From assembly GCF_026651875.1 (NCBI RefSeq), contig NZ_CP104067.1:3958501-4022500 (forward strand): a stretch of 64,000 bases of DNA, read 5' to 3'. How positions within the stretch are numbered: position 1 is the stretch's first letter; each line of letters starts with the position of its first letter. The DNA is from Alicyclobacillus fastidiosus. GTDB taxonomy: Bacteria; Bacillota; Bacilli; Alicyclobacillales; Alicyclobacillaceae. A program made the position numbers and the translations under genes. The notes under the pieces are model-generated. The model did no database searches, had not been told where the DNA came from, and was given only the letters and a program-made list of their open reading frames with translations. Positions 53,593 to 62,884 of the stretch are shown here, in pieces.

Positions 53593-53949
53593 TCAATTCG
53601 TAATACTCTGGACTAGTTGCTGTTTGTCGATTCCGTGACTCTCCGCGACTTCGAGCAGCGACTGTCCACTATTCAAATTGGACTGTAGCGTCGAGGCGTC
53701 GATACCGCAAGTCTGTGCGACACTGGTGAGTAAGGCCGAAGGATCGAGGCCCAACTTGTTCCCCAGGTCAGTTAATGGCTTTACGATCACCGATGTAGTT
53801 GAGCTCGTAGTACTGCCCGTACTGTTCGATGTAGCTCCGAACGAAAACCCTTTTTCTCCGAGCTGTTTCTTCAGATTTATCGACTGATTATTAAGCTGCG
53901 TCTTCTCTTGGACCCAATCGTCCTGGCGGTAGCAAGTATGTCCCGACAT
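53593..53949 (-). CDS. hypothetical protein with repeat-like helical C-terminus
   Basis: 118 codons. A Gln/Asn-rich N-terminus and a Ser/Thr linker precede a helical tail with two alike units (LGLDPSALLTSVAQTCGIDASTLQSNL and SLLEVAESHGIDKQQLVQSI), reminiscent of the repeats in secreted Bacillota envelope proteins. No signal peptide and a weak start (no clear ribosome site) suggest a truncated or misstarted gene. I do not recognise the family. Confidence 0.45.
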   Translation of the reverse strand: MSGHTCYRQDDWVQEKTQLNNQSINLKKQLGEKGFSFGATSNSTGSTTSSTTSVIVKPLTDLGNKLGLDPSALLTSVAQTCGIDASTLQSNLNSGQSLLEVAESHGIDKQQLVQSITN

Positions 53950-53980
53950 ATAACCGTCGGCGCATGCCGCTAATTAGCTA

Positions 53981-54015
53981 TAAAAAAAGCGCAACCAGCA
54001 AAACTGGTGCGCTTT
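53981..54015 (-). terminator. intrinsic terminator of sqdB
   Basis: On the minus strand AAAGCGCACCAG and CTGGTTGCGCTTT pair with one bulge and are followed by TTTTTTTATAG, 70 bases after the sqdB stop. Confidence 0.8.
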
Positions 54016-54085
54016 CCATCAACATAATTTTTCTGCTTCCTAGCTGTACCAAACGACGAATCGGCCACCCGAGAGGCAATATCCC

Positions 54086-55333
54086 TTATCTGCGGTCGTT
54101 GTCTACCTTCACGTAACTTGCGTTCTGATCAGGCACACCCACCTGTTGATCTTTTGTCCAAGTACTGGTGGCTGGAATTTTGGAAATGTCTGCCCGATGC
54201 GCGTATCGCTTAGCGACATCGGTAACTTCCAAAAGTACCCCTTCCGCTAAGGTGGTAGGATTTAAGCCTCTCTCAAGAAACAGTTCATGTTTCGCATGCA
54301 GCTCGTTTTCCGCCGCCTCTTTACGAGGATTATGGACATAAGCTATCTCTGCACCAGTTAACCGTCCGACCAGTTCAGCCAAGTCACGTACCTTGTGCGT
54401 CTCCGTCATCTGGTTGAAAATCATGACCCTGTCGCCGTGGCTAGGAGGATTTTCAATCGCTAGTTGGATACAACGAACGGTGTCCTGAATATGGATGAAG
54501 GCACGCATCTGGCCGCCGGTGCCATGCACAGTCAATGGATAGCCGATAGCCGCCTGCATCAAGAATCTATTCAGGACGGTCCCATAATCGCCATCGTAAT
54601 CAAAACGGTTGATTAGACGTTCGTCGAGCATCGTCTCCCGCGTATTGGTTCCCCAAACAATGCCCTGGTGCAAATCCGTGATTCGGATGCCATCGTTTTT
54701 GTTGTAAAAATGGAAGAGCAATTGGTCCTGAGTTTTCGTCATATGATAAATCGACCCAGGATTCGCAGGATAGAGGATCTGCTGTTGAATTCGCTCACCA
54801 GTCTCCGTCGGAACCTCAATGTCCAGATAGCCTTCCGGTATCTTCATCCCTGCCGTGCCATAACCATAGACGCCCATTGTTCCTAGGTGAACTAAATGGA
54901 TATCCAGCTCGGAATCGACAATTGCAGAGAGCACGTTGTTCGTGGCATTCAAATTGTTGTCGACCGTGTACCTCTTATGCTTGGCCGATTTCATCGAATA
55001 CGGAGCGGAACGCTGCTCAGCAAAGTGCACAATGACATCCGGGCACTCCGTCTTTACGACGTCTAACAGCAGCTCGTAGTCCTTCGCAAGGTTGATATTG
55101 TAAAACTTGATGCTCTGACCAGAAACATCCTTCCAAACCTGAAGGCGAGTACCCATGGGCTGAATCGGGGTGAGAGACTGGATTTCCAGTTCATTGTCAA
55201 TGTTGCGCCGAGACAAATTATCCACGATCACGACCTCGTGACCTAAATTAGACAAGTGAAGGCTGGTGGGCCACCCGCAAAACCCATCACCGCCCAAAAT
55301 GATGATCTTTTTTTGTTCTTTATTACTCAACAC
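54086..55333 (-). CDS. sqdB: UDP-sulfoquinovose synthase
   Basis: 415 residues, NAD-dependent epimerase/dehydratase (extended SDR). It makes UDP-sulfoquinovose from UDP-glucose and sulfite, the head group precursor of the sulfolipid SQDG. GGDGFCGWPTSLHLS binds NAD, HFAEQRSAPYSM, HLVHLGTMGVYGYG and the YHMTK (Tyr-x3-Lys) catalytic pair match SQD1/SqdB. TDLHQGIVWG, and AFIHIQDTVRCIQLAIENP also match. GTG start. Sulfolipids occur in Alicyclobacillus. No glycosyltransferase (sqdX/sqdD) is adjacent, so that step is encoded elsewhere. Confidence 0.94.
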   Translation of the reverse strand: MLSNKEQKKIIILGGDGFCGWPTSLHLSNLGHEVVIVDNLSRRNIDNELEIQSLTPIQPMGTRLQVWKDVSGQSIKFYNINLAKDYELLLDVVKTECPDVIVHFAEQRSAPYSMKSAKHKRYTVDNNLNATNNVLSAIVDSELDIHLVHLGTMGVYGYGTAGMKIPEGYLDIEVPTETGERIQQQILYPANPGSIYHMTKTQDQLLFHFYNKNDGIRITDLHQGIVWGTNTRETMLDERLINRFDYDGDYGTVLNRFLMQAAIGYPLTVHGTGGQMRAFIHIQDTVRCIQLAIENPPSHGDRVMIFNQMTETHKVRDLAELVGRLTGAEIAYVHNPRKEAAENELHAKHELFLERGLNPTTLAEGVLLEVTDVAKRYAHRADISKIPATSTWTKDQQVGVPDQNASYVKVDNDRR

Positions 55334-55692
55334 AAAGCACCCATTTCGTTGATAAATTGTAAGTAATAAGGAAGTTCCGTCTATCCATTCCTCAACCTGA
55401 CGGCTTCTTCAAGGGACATTTTACGCGAGACCCTTTTGAATTCGACGTAAACATCGAGATCCCTCTGTAAAGTGAACGGCCACCAAATATGACCGAACAC
55501 TCAGCCTATTTGTAATTGTTTCCCCAAACAATCGTTTGACACGATAATCTATGCATCGGCACCGAACACCTCTGACATGGTAGCTTCGTTTCGTCTCTGA
55601 ATTAGAATACCCTATTCAGCGACCCGAGTGACAAGAATAATTGACACTCAAGAAAACTGTATTTTACAATTCTGCGTAAGGGGGCGGGGTAT
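55334..55692. other. divergent intergenic region before the Mo/W cluster
   Basis: The stretch separates sqdB and the XRE regulator. A sigma-A promoter for the regulator lies at 55641-55670. No gene and no molybdenum-cofactor riboswitch was recognised. Confidence 0.6.
55641..55670 (+). promoter_or_regulatory. sigma-A promoter of the Mo/W regulator
   Basis: TTGACA (55641-55646) and TACAAT (55665-55670), 18-base spacer, 22 bases before the TTG start. Confidence 0.75.
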
Positions 55693-56817
55693 TTGTTAGA
55701 GAATCAAGTTCGAGAATTGCGACGCCGTTGCCATATGTCACAAACTCAGCTTGCTTCTTTAGTGAATGTGTCTCGCCAAACAATTCAATCCATCGAGTCG
55801 GGGAGTGTGATTCCCAGCACCCTGATTTCGCTCCGCCTAGCACGCGTATTTGGTGTGAGTGTCGAAGAGATCTTTCGTGAACAACATGACGTTCCGTCCA
55901 AAGTTGCTTTTCTAGGCGACGAAGAACTGGAATTGGGAGACCGTGTCATCGTCGCTCAAATTGACGGTAAACAAGTCGCACACCGCGCCGCTTTTCAACT
56001 CGGACAACACATCCCCACCGCCCCGCAGGCAAATATCGTGACCCAGCGGTTAGACGGAGATCAGGTCGAACTAGCCCACTTTGGACGCGACGAGATGATG
56101 GCGTGGACCATTCTGTGCGGTTGTGATCCCTCACTCGGGCTGTTGGCGTCACACGCATCCAACGCGCACGTATCCTCTCCGGTCTATTGGATAAACGCAG
56201 ATAACGGAAAGGCAGCAAGGTTGTTGAGCAAGGGATCGATTCAAATTGCGGCCATTCATCAACCATCTTCCACCCCAGTATCTACGCAGACATGTAATGG
56301 TATATCTGAGCCTTGTTATCGTATCCACCTCGCATCCTGGGAACTCGGTTGGGTCGTGAAACGCGGTAACCCATGCGGTTTTTCCGATGCGTTTGATCTC
56401 GCGGGTGGGAAAATAAGACTGGTCAATCGCCCCGTAGGTGCAGGTGCCCGTACACTGTTGGATGAACGCCTGAGTGCATTTGGCGTAATGCCAGATACAG
56501 TAGCCCAGTACAGCTGGACCGTAGCTGGCCACACGCAAGTGGCCATGGCTATCGAGGCAGGCGTTGCAGACGTCGGCATCGCCATTGCGGGTGTCGCGAC
56601 TGCGATGCATTTAGACTTTATTCCTATCCAAGAAGAACAGTGTGAACTATGGCTTCCCAAGAGACACTTCCAACAAAGTGGAGTACAGCGCATGCTGGAT
56701 TCCTTGTCGTCGGACGTGTTCCGTTGGGACTTGGCCCGTTTCGGTCCGTATAACACAAAGCACACAGGCAGCTTTGATGAACGCTACAGTTTGGGTAAAG
56801 CGCCCCTGAATCCCTGA
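55693..56817 (+). CDS. XRE-HTH regulator fused to a molybdate-binding-protein-like domain
   Basis: 374 residues. Residues 5-60 are an XRE-type helix-turn-helix (LRRRCHMSQTQLASLVNVSRQTIQSIESG). Residues 90-350 are a periplasmic-binding-like domain (PF12727 type), with CGCDPSLGLLASHA, VVKRGNPCGFSDAFDLAGGKIRLVNRPVGAGARTLLDERL and AMAIEAGVADVGIAIA. This cytoplasmic fold resembles the molybdate/tungstate-binding domain and would sense the oxyanion and control the importer genes that follow. TTG start with GGGGCGGGG. A typical ModE Mop domain is absent. Confidence 0.85.
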   Translation: MLENQVRELRRRCHMSQTQLASLVNVSRQTIQSIESGSVIPSTLISLRLARVFGVSVEEIFREQHDVPSKVAFLGDEELELGDRVIVAQIDGKQVAHRAAFQLGQHIPTAPQANIVTQRLDGDQVELAHFGRDEMMAWTILCGCDPSLGLLASHASNAHVSSPVYWINADNGKAARLLSKGSIQIAAIHQPSSTPVSTQTCNGISEPCYRIHLASWELGWVVKRGNPCGFSDAFDLAGGKIRLVNRPVGAGARTLLDERLSAFGVMPDTVAQYSWTVAGHTQVAMAIEAGVADVGIAIAGVATAMHLDFIPIQEEQCELWLPKRHFQQSGVQRMLDSLSSDVFRWDLARFGPYNTKHTGSFDERYSLGKAPLNP

Positions 56818-56875
56818 AACATAGATTTAAAAAATGATTTATTGGCGCCGCACCCCCAGGAAGGAAGGTTTACAT

Positions 56876-57904
56876 ATGAAAGCATTACGAACAGGTAGTC
56901 GAATTGTGTTCACGGGAATTGGACTTGCAGCTTGTCTCTCGGCAGTCGGCTGCGGCACCGCCAATCAGACCACTGCCAACAACGCCAAAAGCTCGACCTC
57001 ATCTTCTGCGGCAAAGGCAACCGGTACGGCCAATGTCGCCTATGCAGGCTCCCTACAATTGACGAATGATAGCTACGTCAAACCTCTGTTTCAAACGCAG
57101 ACCGGCTACGCCTATCAGGGGTATGGCAATGGTGCAGACGCTGTCGCAAGCATGATCAAATCTGGGCAAATCACGCCAAACGTCTTTGAGAGTATCGGTA
57201 CGGGACCCATCCAGTCCCTTGGCGCTAAGTACACGGACTGGGCGGTTGGGTTCGCGAGTTCGCCGCTCGTGATCGCATACTCCAAGAAGTCTCCTTATGC
57301 AACCCAGCTAGAGGCAATTGCCAAGGGAAAAGAACCACTCTCAGACCTTTTTACACTCATGGAGAAACCTGACTTTCATCTCGGGCGGACGGATCCCAAC
57401 ACAGACCCGCAAGGCCAATACTTTGTCATGATGACACATCTTGCACAAGCGCAACTCCACTTACCGGCAGGTACGGCGAATAAGGTGCTCGGATCTCTCG
57501 ACAACCCAAATCAAGTGTATAATGAGACCGATATCCTGGCCCGCCTTCAAGCCGGCCAATTGGATGCTTCGAGCGCATATCTGCCGGAAGCGATTCAGCA
57601 ACATCTTCCTTATATCACACTGCCTGATACCATTAACATGGGCAATCCGTCCGATGCCAAACTTTACGCATCGCAGCACTTGAAACTATCAAACGGCAAA
57701 ACGGTGTCCGGTACACCCATTGAGGTCTATGCCACGACCATCAAGGGTACTCCGGACCAGGATGCGGGAACCGCATTTGCCAAACTCACTTTGTCAAAGC
57801 AAGGACTGCAAATTTATCAAAAGATGGGCTATACACTGACGCCATTTAAAGTCTGGGGAAATAAAGCGGATGTACCCAAAGCAATTGAGGATGAAATCGA
57901 GTAA
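56876..57904 (+). CDS. molybdate/tungstate-binding lipoprotein, WtpA/ModA-like
   Basis: 342 residues. Lipobox LSAVGC and a Ser/Thr linker anchor it outside the membrane. The core opens with VAYAGSLQL and includes GFASSPLVIAYSKKSPYA, then GRTDPNTDPQGQYFV, the residues that cradle the oxyanion in WtpA/ModA proteins. ATG at 56876 with GGAAGG upstream; the longer frame lacks a site. It follows the regulator gene by 58 bases and is the receptor of the importer whose permease and ATPase come next. Confidence 0.88.
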   Translation: MKALRTGSRIVFTGIGLAACLSAVGCGTANQTTANNAKSSTSSSAAKATGTANVAYAGSLQLTNDSYVKPLFQTQTGYAYQGYGNGADAVASMIKSGQITPNVFESIGTGPIQSLGAKYTDWAVGFASSPLVIAYSKKSPYATQLEAIAKGKEPLSDLFTLMEKPDFHLGRTDPNTDPQGQYFVMMTHLAQAQLHLPAGTANKVLGSLDNPNQVYNETDILARLQAGQLDASSAYLPEAIQQHLPYITLPDTINMGNPSDAKLYASQHLKLSNGKTVSGTPIEVYATTIKGTPDQDAGTAFAKLTLSKQGLQIYQKMGYTLTPFKVWGNKADVPKAIEDEIE

Positions 57905-57919
57905 CGATAGTGATTCGCC

Positions 57920-58699
57920 ATGAAACTTCTGAGATACAGCCTGATCTTGGCGGCACTGTTATGCACGAGTTTCTTGTTGCTCCCGTTGTTCGCACTATTG
58001 TTCCACATATCGTGGTCTACCCTGTTGCAGACCTGGTCTGGGCCGGGCAATCAGCCTTTTGTGACCTCTCTCGAGACGACCTTGGTTACCATGGCCGTGG
58101 TCATTGTCTTCGGTACGCCCTTGGGCTGGTTGTTGGCCCGCGGCCGGCATCGACTATGGAGATTCGTCGAATACATCCTGCTCATTCCATTGTTGATGCC
58201 GCCGCTCGTCATCGGTCTACTGCTCATTTACGCATATGGCCCGTACGGTTTCATTGGCCAAGTCCTAGGTCATTGGCACATATCCGCCTCGAACACCATT
58301 CTTGCGGTCATCATTGCGCAAATTTATGAGTCTATCCCGTATTACGTATTCTCGGCACAAGGAGCGTTCAGTCAGGTCGATCGCGGTTTTGAACTGACGT
58401 CATACTCACTCGGTATACCGCCTGCGTCGACTTTTTACAAAATAACGCTACCGCTCGCCCTCCCAGGTCTGGGCGTGGGCTTTACCATGGCATTTGCCCG
58501 TGCTATCGGGGCGTATGGGGCAGTGATGGTCGTTGCATACAACCCTCACACATTGCCAGTCAGTATCTGGGTTGCACTAGAAGAGCAAGGGTTGCCAACC
58601 GCCTTGCAGTTAGCGCTGTTACTACTCGTTACAGCACTACCTCTACCCTTGGCGATGATTCTTTGGAGGCGAGTCCGTCATGCTGGAACTACATCTTGA
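57920..58699 (+). CDS. molybdate/tungstate ABC permease, WtpB/ModB-like
   Basis: 259 residues with six membrane segments. The EAA loop is FSQVDRGFELTSYSLGIPPASTFYKITLPLALPGLGVGFT, and the permease ends with the usual two spans. It is the channel through which the bound oxyanion passes. It begins 15 bases after the binding-protein stop and overlaps the ATPase by 20 bases, so the three are one operon. Confidence 0.92.
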   Translation: MKLLRYSLILAALLCTSFLLLPLFALLFHISWSTLLQTWSGPGNQPFVTSLETTLVTMAVVIVFGTPLGWLLARGRHRLWRFVEYILLIPLLMPPLVIGLLLIYAYGPYGFIGQVLGHWHISASNTILAVIIAQIYESIPYYVFSAQGAFSQVDRGFELTSYSLGIPPASTFYKITLPLALPGLGVGFTMAFARAIGAYGAVMVVAYNPHTLPVSIWVALEEQGLPTALQLALLLLVTALPLPLAMILWRRVRHAGTTS

Positions 58700-59651
58700 G
58701 TTACCCCGAACATCCTTTACCGTTTCCGTCGATCTGCGCATCGAGACGAACTCTATATTCTGCCTCTTCGGGCCATCCGCCACTGGAAAATCGAGTATTC
58801 TCTCCGTCATCGCTGGGTTTGAGACTGCCTATAAGGATGTGTACCTCCATGTCGACGGCAAGGTACTTGCCAACACGAACCTGAAGTCGGGTGGCTTTTG
58901 CCCGCCCTGGCGCCGGGGGATCGGTTATATGGAGCAAGCCGCGCGCCTTTTCCCGCATTTGACGGTGGAACAGAATATCCTCTACGGGGTCTCTCGTCGG
59001 CGCAAGGACAGATGGTTTGAGGACATTATCGACTTCCTTGAATTGCGCAACTACCTGTCCGCCCGTCCGCGGCAACTTTCGGGCGGTTTGACGCAGCGCG
59101 TGGCACTCGCGCGATCACTCGCTGCCAAACCACGGGTTCTTCTTTTGGATGAACCGTTCTCCGCACTCGATTGGATGGCCCGACGCGCCTTACAAAATCT
59201 CGTCCTCACTGTCCATCAAAACTTTCCGATGACCATCGTGATCGTCACCCACCAATTGACAGAGGCACAGCGGATGGCAGATACCATTGCCCTCATCGAC
59301 CGAGGCCAAATTCTGCAGATCGGCTCGCCAGGACATTTGATGAGGTCACCCTCTTCGTGGCGGGCCGCCCAACTATTGGGATATACATCGAGATTGCGGG
59401 GTTCCGACGGTGTTCAATATGCAATTCATCCGGATAGAATTGTCGTCGGACGGCAACCGAACCATGGCATAACCGTTGATGCAACCGTACATCAGATGAT
59501 CTGGAGCGAAGGACACCAACGCGCCATCATCCAGCTTGCAGCACCCTGGCAGGCAGACGAGACCATCGAAGTAAATCTCGCTCCGACGGACAACGTACAA
59601 GTCGGGGAGCGCTTACCGCTCACGTTTGTACATCCTCCTCGAATTGGATAG
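58680..59651 (+). CDS. molybdate/tungstate ABC transporter ATPase, WtpC/ModC-like
   Basis: 323 residues. Walker A GPSATGKSS, signature LSGGLTQRVALARSL, Walker B VLLLDEPFSALD, and the H-loop VIVTHQLTEAQ are intact; a C-terminal TOBE-like domain (about 240-323) could bind the oxyanion. GGAGGC precedes the ATG. It powers the permease encoded just before it. The presence of a TOBE domain is expected for ModC. Confidence 0.93.
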   Translation: MLELHLELPRTSFTVSVDLRIETNSIFCLFGPSATGKSSILSVIAGFETAYKDVYLHVDGKVLANTNLKSGGFCPPWRRGIGYMEQAARLFPHLTVEQNILYGVSRRRKDRWFEDIIDFLELRNYLSARPRQLSGGLTQRVALARSLAAKPRVLLLDEPFSALDWMARRALQNLVLTVHQNFPMTIVIVTHQLTEAQRMADTIALIDRGQILQIGSPGHLMRSPSSWRAAQLLGYTSRLRGSDGVQYAIHPDRIVVGRQPNHGITVDATVHQMIWSEGHQRAIIQLAAPWQADETIEVNLAPTDNVQVGERLPLTFVHPPRIG

Positions 59652-59942
59652 ACGCAATGGGCTATCAAACTTCTATCCGCGTTACCCTGGCACATGCGCA
59701 CGTACGATGCACCATTTCGGCATGTGAACCCTGTTGACAACATCCAAAACCGTAAATCCAGTGATTCCGCGGTTCAATGTTACCCATAACCCCCAAGTTG
59801 CCCCAGTTCAATGCACGCCCTCTTTACACATCAAAAGGTGATCTTCATCCACTCGTGGAAACAAAATTAAATATGATGTACATTGTTGAATGGATTAAAT
59901 TAGGCAATCATGTGGATCAGTGACACTAAAGGAGCCTCGATT

Positions 59943-60566
59943 ATGCTTTCTTACTTTATTCACGCGCTCATATCGGTTTTTGCTGTTCTGAATCCTCTAG
60001 GAATCCTACCGACTTTTCTAGCGATCACGGACGGCAAACATCCGATAGAAAGAAGGCGAATTGCAAGAAAGGCGATTGTTTATTCATTCTTTATCGTACT
60101 GATGTTTTTACTGTTGGGGCACCTCATTTTGACCCTGTTCGGCATTACCATTGAAGCATTTCGAGTCGCCGGAGGCATCTTGGTGTTTTTCATTGCTTTC
60201 CAGCTATTGAATGCGCAACCATCGCACATCCAAACCCCTCACGAGGACGAGTCTCAACCGAAGCCGGATATTACACTGACGCCACTTGCTCTGCCCATTA
60301 TCGCCGGGCCAGGGACTATCGCAACGGTCATGGCCTTAGCAGCCGGGCCCAATATACTGATGCACTCGGCCGCCGTATTTATCGCATGTGTCATCGTACT
60401 TGCGGGGACCTACTGTATTTTTCATTATGCGTCGTCCATCAACAGGTACATCGGGCATACGGGATTAAATGTCATCACTCGGCTAATGGGGTTTATTTTG
60501 ACCATCATCGCAGTACAGATGGCCGCCACAGGGTTGGTCGGTTTGTTCCCTGGATGGGCGCACTAA
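59943..60566 (+). CDS. MarC-family membrane protein
   Basis: 207 residues with six membrane segments. VFAVLNPLGILPTFLAITDGK near the N-terminus and LTPLALPIIAGPGTIATVMALAAG in the middle are the MarC/YhcE signatures. The start at 59943 has AAGGAG; the longer frame adds 11 residues. The family was once linked to drug resistance in E. coli but no transport function is established. Stands alone. Confidence 0.92.
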   Translation: MLSYFIHALISVFAVLNPLGILPTFLAITDGKHPIERRRIARKAIVYSFFIVLMFLLLGHLILTLFGITIEAFRVAGGILVFFIAFQLLNAQPSHIQTPHEDESQPKPDITLTPLALPIIAGPGTIATVMALAAGPNILMHSAAVFIACVIVLAGTYCIFHYASSINRYIGHTGLNVITRLMGFILTIIAVQMAATGLVGLFPGWAH

Positions 60567-60605
60567 GTTACAGAGGTAAGAACAAACGGGTTCAGCTCGA
60601 CGACA

Positions 60606-60638
60606 GAAGAAAATGGGTAGTCAACACAATCGACTGCC
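60606..60638 (-). terminator. weak terminator after oxdC
   Basis: GGGCAGTC and GACTACCC pair with one mismatch, followed by ATTTTCTTCTG on the minus strand, 30 bases after the stop. Confidence 0.45.
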
Positions 60639-60668
60639 CTCCTGTCGAATTGAATCTCGTTGTACCAC

Positions 60669-61844
60669 TCACGATGTCGGATATTTCACCACCGGGTTTT
60701 TCGTTTTACTCAATCTCGATATGACATCGGAGCCAACGTTCAGGTTGGCTTCAACTAATTCAGGAGGAGTCAGCGCCATCCACTGATTTAGAGAAACATC
60801 TGCATATTGTGGGGACTTAAATATCTCTAGAAAGATCAATTTCTTATCTCCCGTATTTTGAATATAGTGACCCCACACCATCGGGACATATCCCACGTCA
60901 CCAGCACGGTAATTGAATGTGTTGGCCGTGCCCTGTGCCGCGAACAACGTCATGCGCGCAGTTCCCTGGATATAGTACTGCCATTCATCGGCATTTGGAT
61001 GCCAGTGCATCTCGCGCATCCCACCCGGCTCCACCTCCACCAGCGCCGCCGAGATGGTCGTCGCGGGGAATTTATTCGCGTCCGCAATCCACACCCTGCC
61101 ACCCAATGATTGAATCGGTTGCTGGCGCACCATTTGGTGTGAAAAGATATGTGGAACCACGCCCGCCGGACTCGTCACTATATCACTCTCAAGCGCTCCA
61201 GGTACATCGGCAGGAAAGATATACTTCTCCTCAGGTGCAATGTTCGAGAAGGCACGTTCGGGAACCCCGAAATTTGCCGACAGTACCTCGATCGGTGTAT
61301 GTGCGAACCAATCGGAAACGCTAAACGTATTATTCTCACTAAAATCTCCTTGATCAAAGATGAGCAAGAATTCGCATCCGTCTACGAGCCCCTGAATGGA
61401 ATGCGGAATTCCAGCCGGGAAAAACCACAGATCTCCCGGTCCAACGTCATCCACGAAATTGCGCCCGTCTTGATCTACTGCTGTGATACGTGCACGTCCC
61501 GTCAGCATAAATGCCCATTCATTGGCCGTATGCCAATGCATCTCTCGAACGCCTCCTGGATTGAGACGCATGTTGACACCTGCAAGGCTGACACTGATTG
61601 GCAATTCCTTAGTCGTCACTTGTCGCGCCCAACCTCCTGGCTGCAGGCGCATGTGTGTATCGGAAAACGAGAATTTGGCGTTCGGCACCCCACCGTGATC
61701 GGTCACAGGTGGCACGAGCATATCGGGATTCTCAATGTCACGCATGACATCCCGCGGGCCCGGGTCAGTACCTCCAGCTCCATCCTGCTCACGAATCGGT
61801 TGTGGTATGTTTCGGTTATGGATGGAAGAATTATCGGAATTCAT
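60669..61844 (-). CDS. oxdC: bicupin oxalate decarboxylase
   Basis: 391 residues, two cupin domains. Domain 1 has the Mn site [15 protein letters not shown] (His-x-His, Glu) with HSIQG as the fourth ligand; domain 2 has [16 protein letters not shown] and VWGHYIQ. Between them DFSENNTFS is the flexible lid (SENST in Bacillus OxdC), whose Glu acts as the proton donor; the decarboxylase rather than oxidase lid is kept. It turns oxalate into formate and CO2, an acid-consuming reaction. ATG at 61844 with GAGGGGTG. Confidence 0.93.
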   Translation of the reverse strand: MNSDNSSIHNRNIPQPIREQDGAGGTDPGPRDVMRDIENPDMLVPPVTDHGGVPNAKFSFSDTHMRLQPGGWARQVTTKELPISVSLAGVNMRLNPGGVREMHWHTANEWAFMLTGRARITAVDQDGRNFVDDVGPGDLWFFPAGIPHSIQGLVDGCEFLLIFDQGDFSENNTFSVSDWFAHTPIEVLSANFGVPERAFSNIAPEEKYIFPADVPGALESDIVTSPAGVVPHIFSHQMVRQQPIQSLGGRVWIADANKFPATTISAALVEVEPGGMREMHWHPNADEWQYYIQGTARMTLFAAQGTANTFNYRAGDVGYVPMVWGHYIQNTGDKKLIFLEIFKSPQYADVSLNQWMALTPPELVEANLNVGSDVISRLSKTKNPVVKYPTS

Positions 61845-62041
61845 GTCATGAATCACCCCTCTTGATTCATCCATCATGTATGTCTATGATGGGCCATCAC
61901 GCGAAATGTCGAATGTTGTTTGTCTTGTGTAGGAACAGGCACCTGTTCATGTGTACGGATACCTGCTCCACCCTCTTTTGCCATCCGGACAATTGCCCTT
62001 ATCTCGTCTTCGATGCGGCTTTATTACAATTACGAGCCAAT

Positions 62042-62070
62042 AAAAAGAGCCGTTCCGATTGGAACGACTT
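62042..62070 (-). terminator. intrinsic terminator in the oxdC leader
   Basis: On the minus strand AGTCGTTCC pairs with GGAACGGCT (one mismatch) around AATC, then CTTTTTATT. No minus-strand gene lies upstream before the marR gene on the other strand, so it may be an attenuator of oxdC. Confidence 0.7.
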
Positions 62071-62289
62071 ATGTGTGGTAAACATATCCCAAGGAATAGG
62101 TTCGACTTCGCAGCTATGTTCTTGGGGGTTGTGTATTGTGTTCACGTTTTCGTTGCGCCTCGGAGGATAACCTGTATTTACGCTGATCAGATCAATCACT
62201 GATGTATCAGCTTCTTATAACGATGTGTGCTAAGAGAAATTCCGAAAGGAGTCGGCGGATCGAATTGCATACAAAAATATCTGGCGTTG

Positions 62290-62313
62290 AAATACTTGTA
62301 TAAACAAGTATTT
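62290..62313. promoter_or_regulatory. MarR operator upstream of marR (AAATACTTG/CAAGTATTT)
   Basis: Perfect 9-bp arms with a six-base spacer, 39 bases before the marR start. A similar dyad is downstream of marR. Confidence 0.72.
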
Positions 62314-62351
62314 GAGCGTACAATTGTTCTTAAAGGTGAAGGGAGATTCCC

Positions 62352-62792
62352 ATGCAAGATGAAAGTGATTTGATACCACGTTCATTAAGTTACAAGCTTG
62401 CAAATGCTTGCCGCCATCTCATTAATCAATTAAACCGAAATTTCAAGGACAATGATTTATCCATTACGTATGAGCAATTTAGAATCATTATTCGCCTATG
62501 GAAGGAGGACGGACTAACACAGGGCCAGTTGGCTTCTCTCACAGATAAAGATGAACCATCCGTGTCCCGCTTGATCAACAACATGATTAAGCGAAACCTG
62601 ATCGAGCGCATTCCTCACCCAGAAGATCGCCGGACAAACTTGATTTTTTTGACTGAGGAAGGAAGAAACATCCAACACGAATTGTACGTTCAGTTAAACA
62701 AAACGACAGAGGAAGCTTTGCGAGGCATTAGCGAACACGATGTGGCCATTTGCTTGGAGGTTCTGGACAAGGTGATCCACAATTTAACCTAA
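62352..62792 (+). CDS. MarR-family regulator
   Basis: 146 residues. SITYEQFRIIIRLWKEDGLTQGQLASLTDKDEPSVSRLINNMIKRNLIERIPHPEDRRTNLIFLTEEG shows the helix-turn-helix and wing; the arginine pair in DRRTN is typical of DNA contact. GGGAG precedes the ATG. It is flanked on both sides by palindromes sharing TTGT/ACAA-type arms, so it probably represses itself and the downstream gene. Confidence 0.92.
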   Translation: MQDESDLIPRSLSYKLANACRHLINQLNRNFKDNDLSITYEQFRIIIRLWKEDGLTQGQLASLTDKDEPSVSRLINNMIKRNLIERIPHPEDRRTNLIFLTEEGRNIQHELYVQLNKTTEEALRGISEHDVAICLEVLDKVIHNLT

Positions 62793-62825
62793 CGATCTTC
62801 TTTTCGCCACATACTTGTCTAGACA

Positions 62826-62845
62826 ATATTTGTGACGACAAATAT
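62826..62845. promoter_or_regulatory. second palindrome ATATTTGT-N4-ACAAATAT
   Basis: Perfect 8-bp arms, preceded by a second, shorter dyad (TTGT-CTAG-ACAA). It lies between marR and the Cas2-like gene, 40 bases before its start. Confidence 0.65.
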
Positions 62846-62884
62846 GTGAGATGGGATACAAATCGGTAGAAAGCAGGTACCTAT

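Larger units (their letters stand above)
61845..62351. other. divergent control region, oxdC leader and marR
   Basis: This stretch has no gene. It contains an intrinsic terminator on the minus strand (62042-62070), about 200 bases before oxdC, and a MarR palindrome at 62290-62313. Confidence 0.55.

Noticed and set aside
55334..55692. Possible molybdenum-cofactor riboswitch upstream of the Mo/W operon
   Set aside because: No match to the conserved core was visible, and the promoter lies only about 50 bases before the start.
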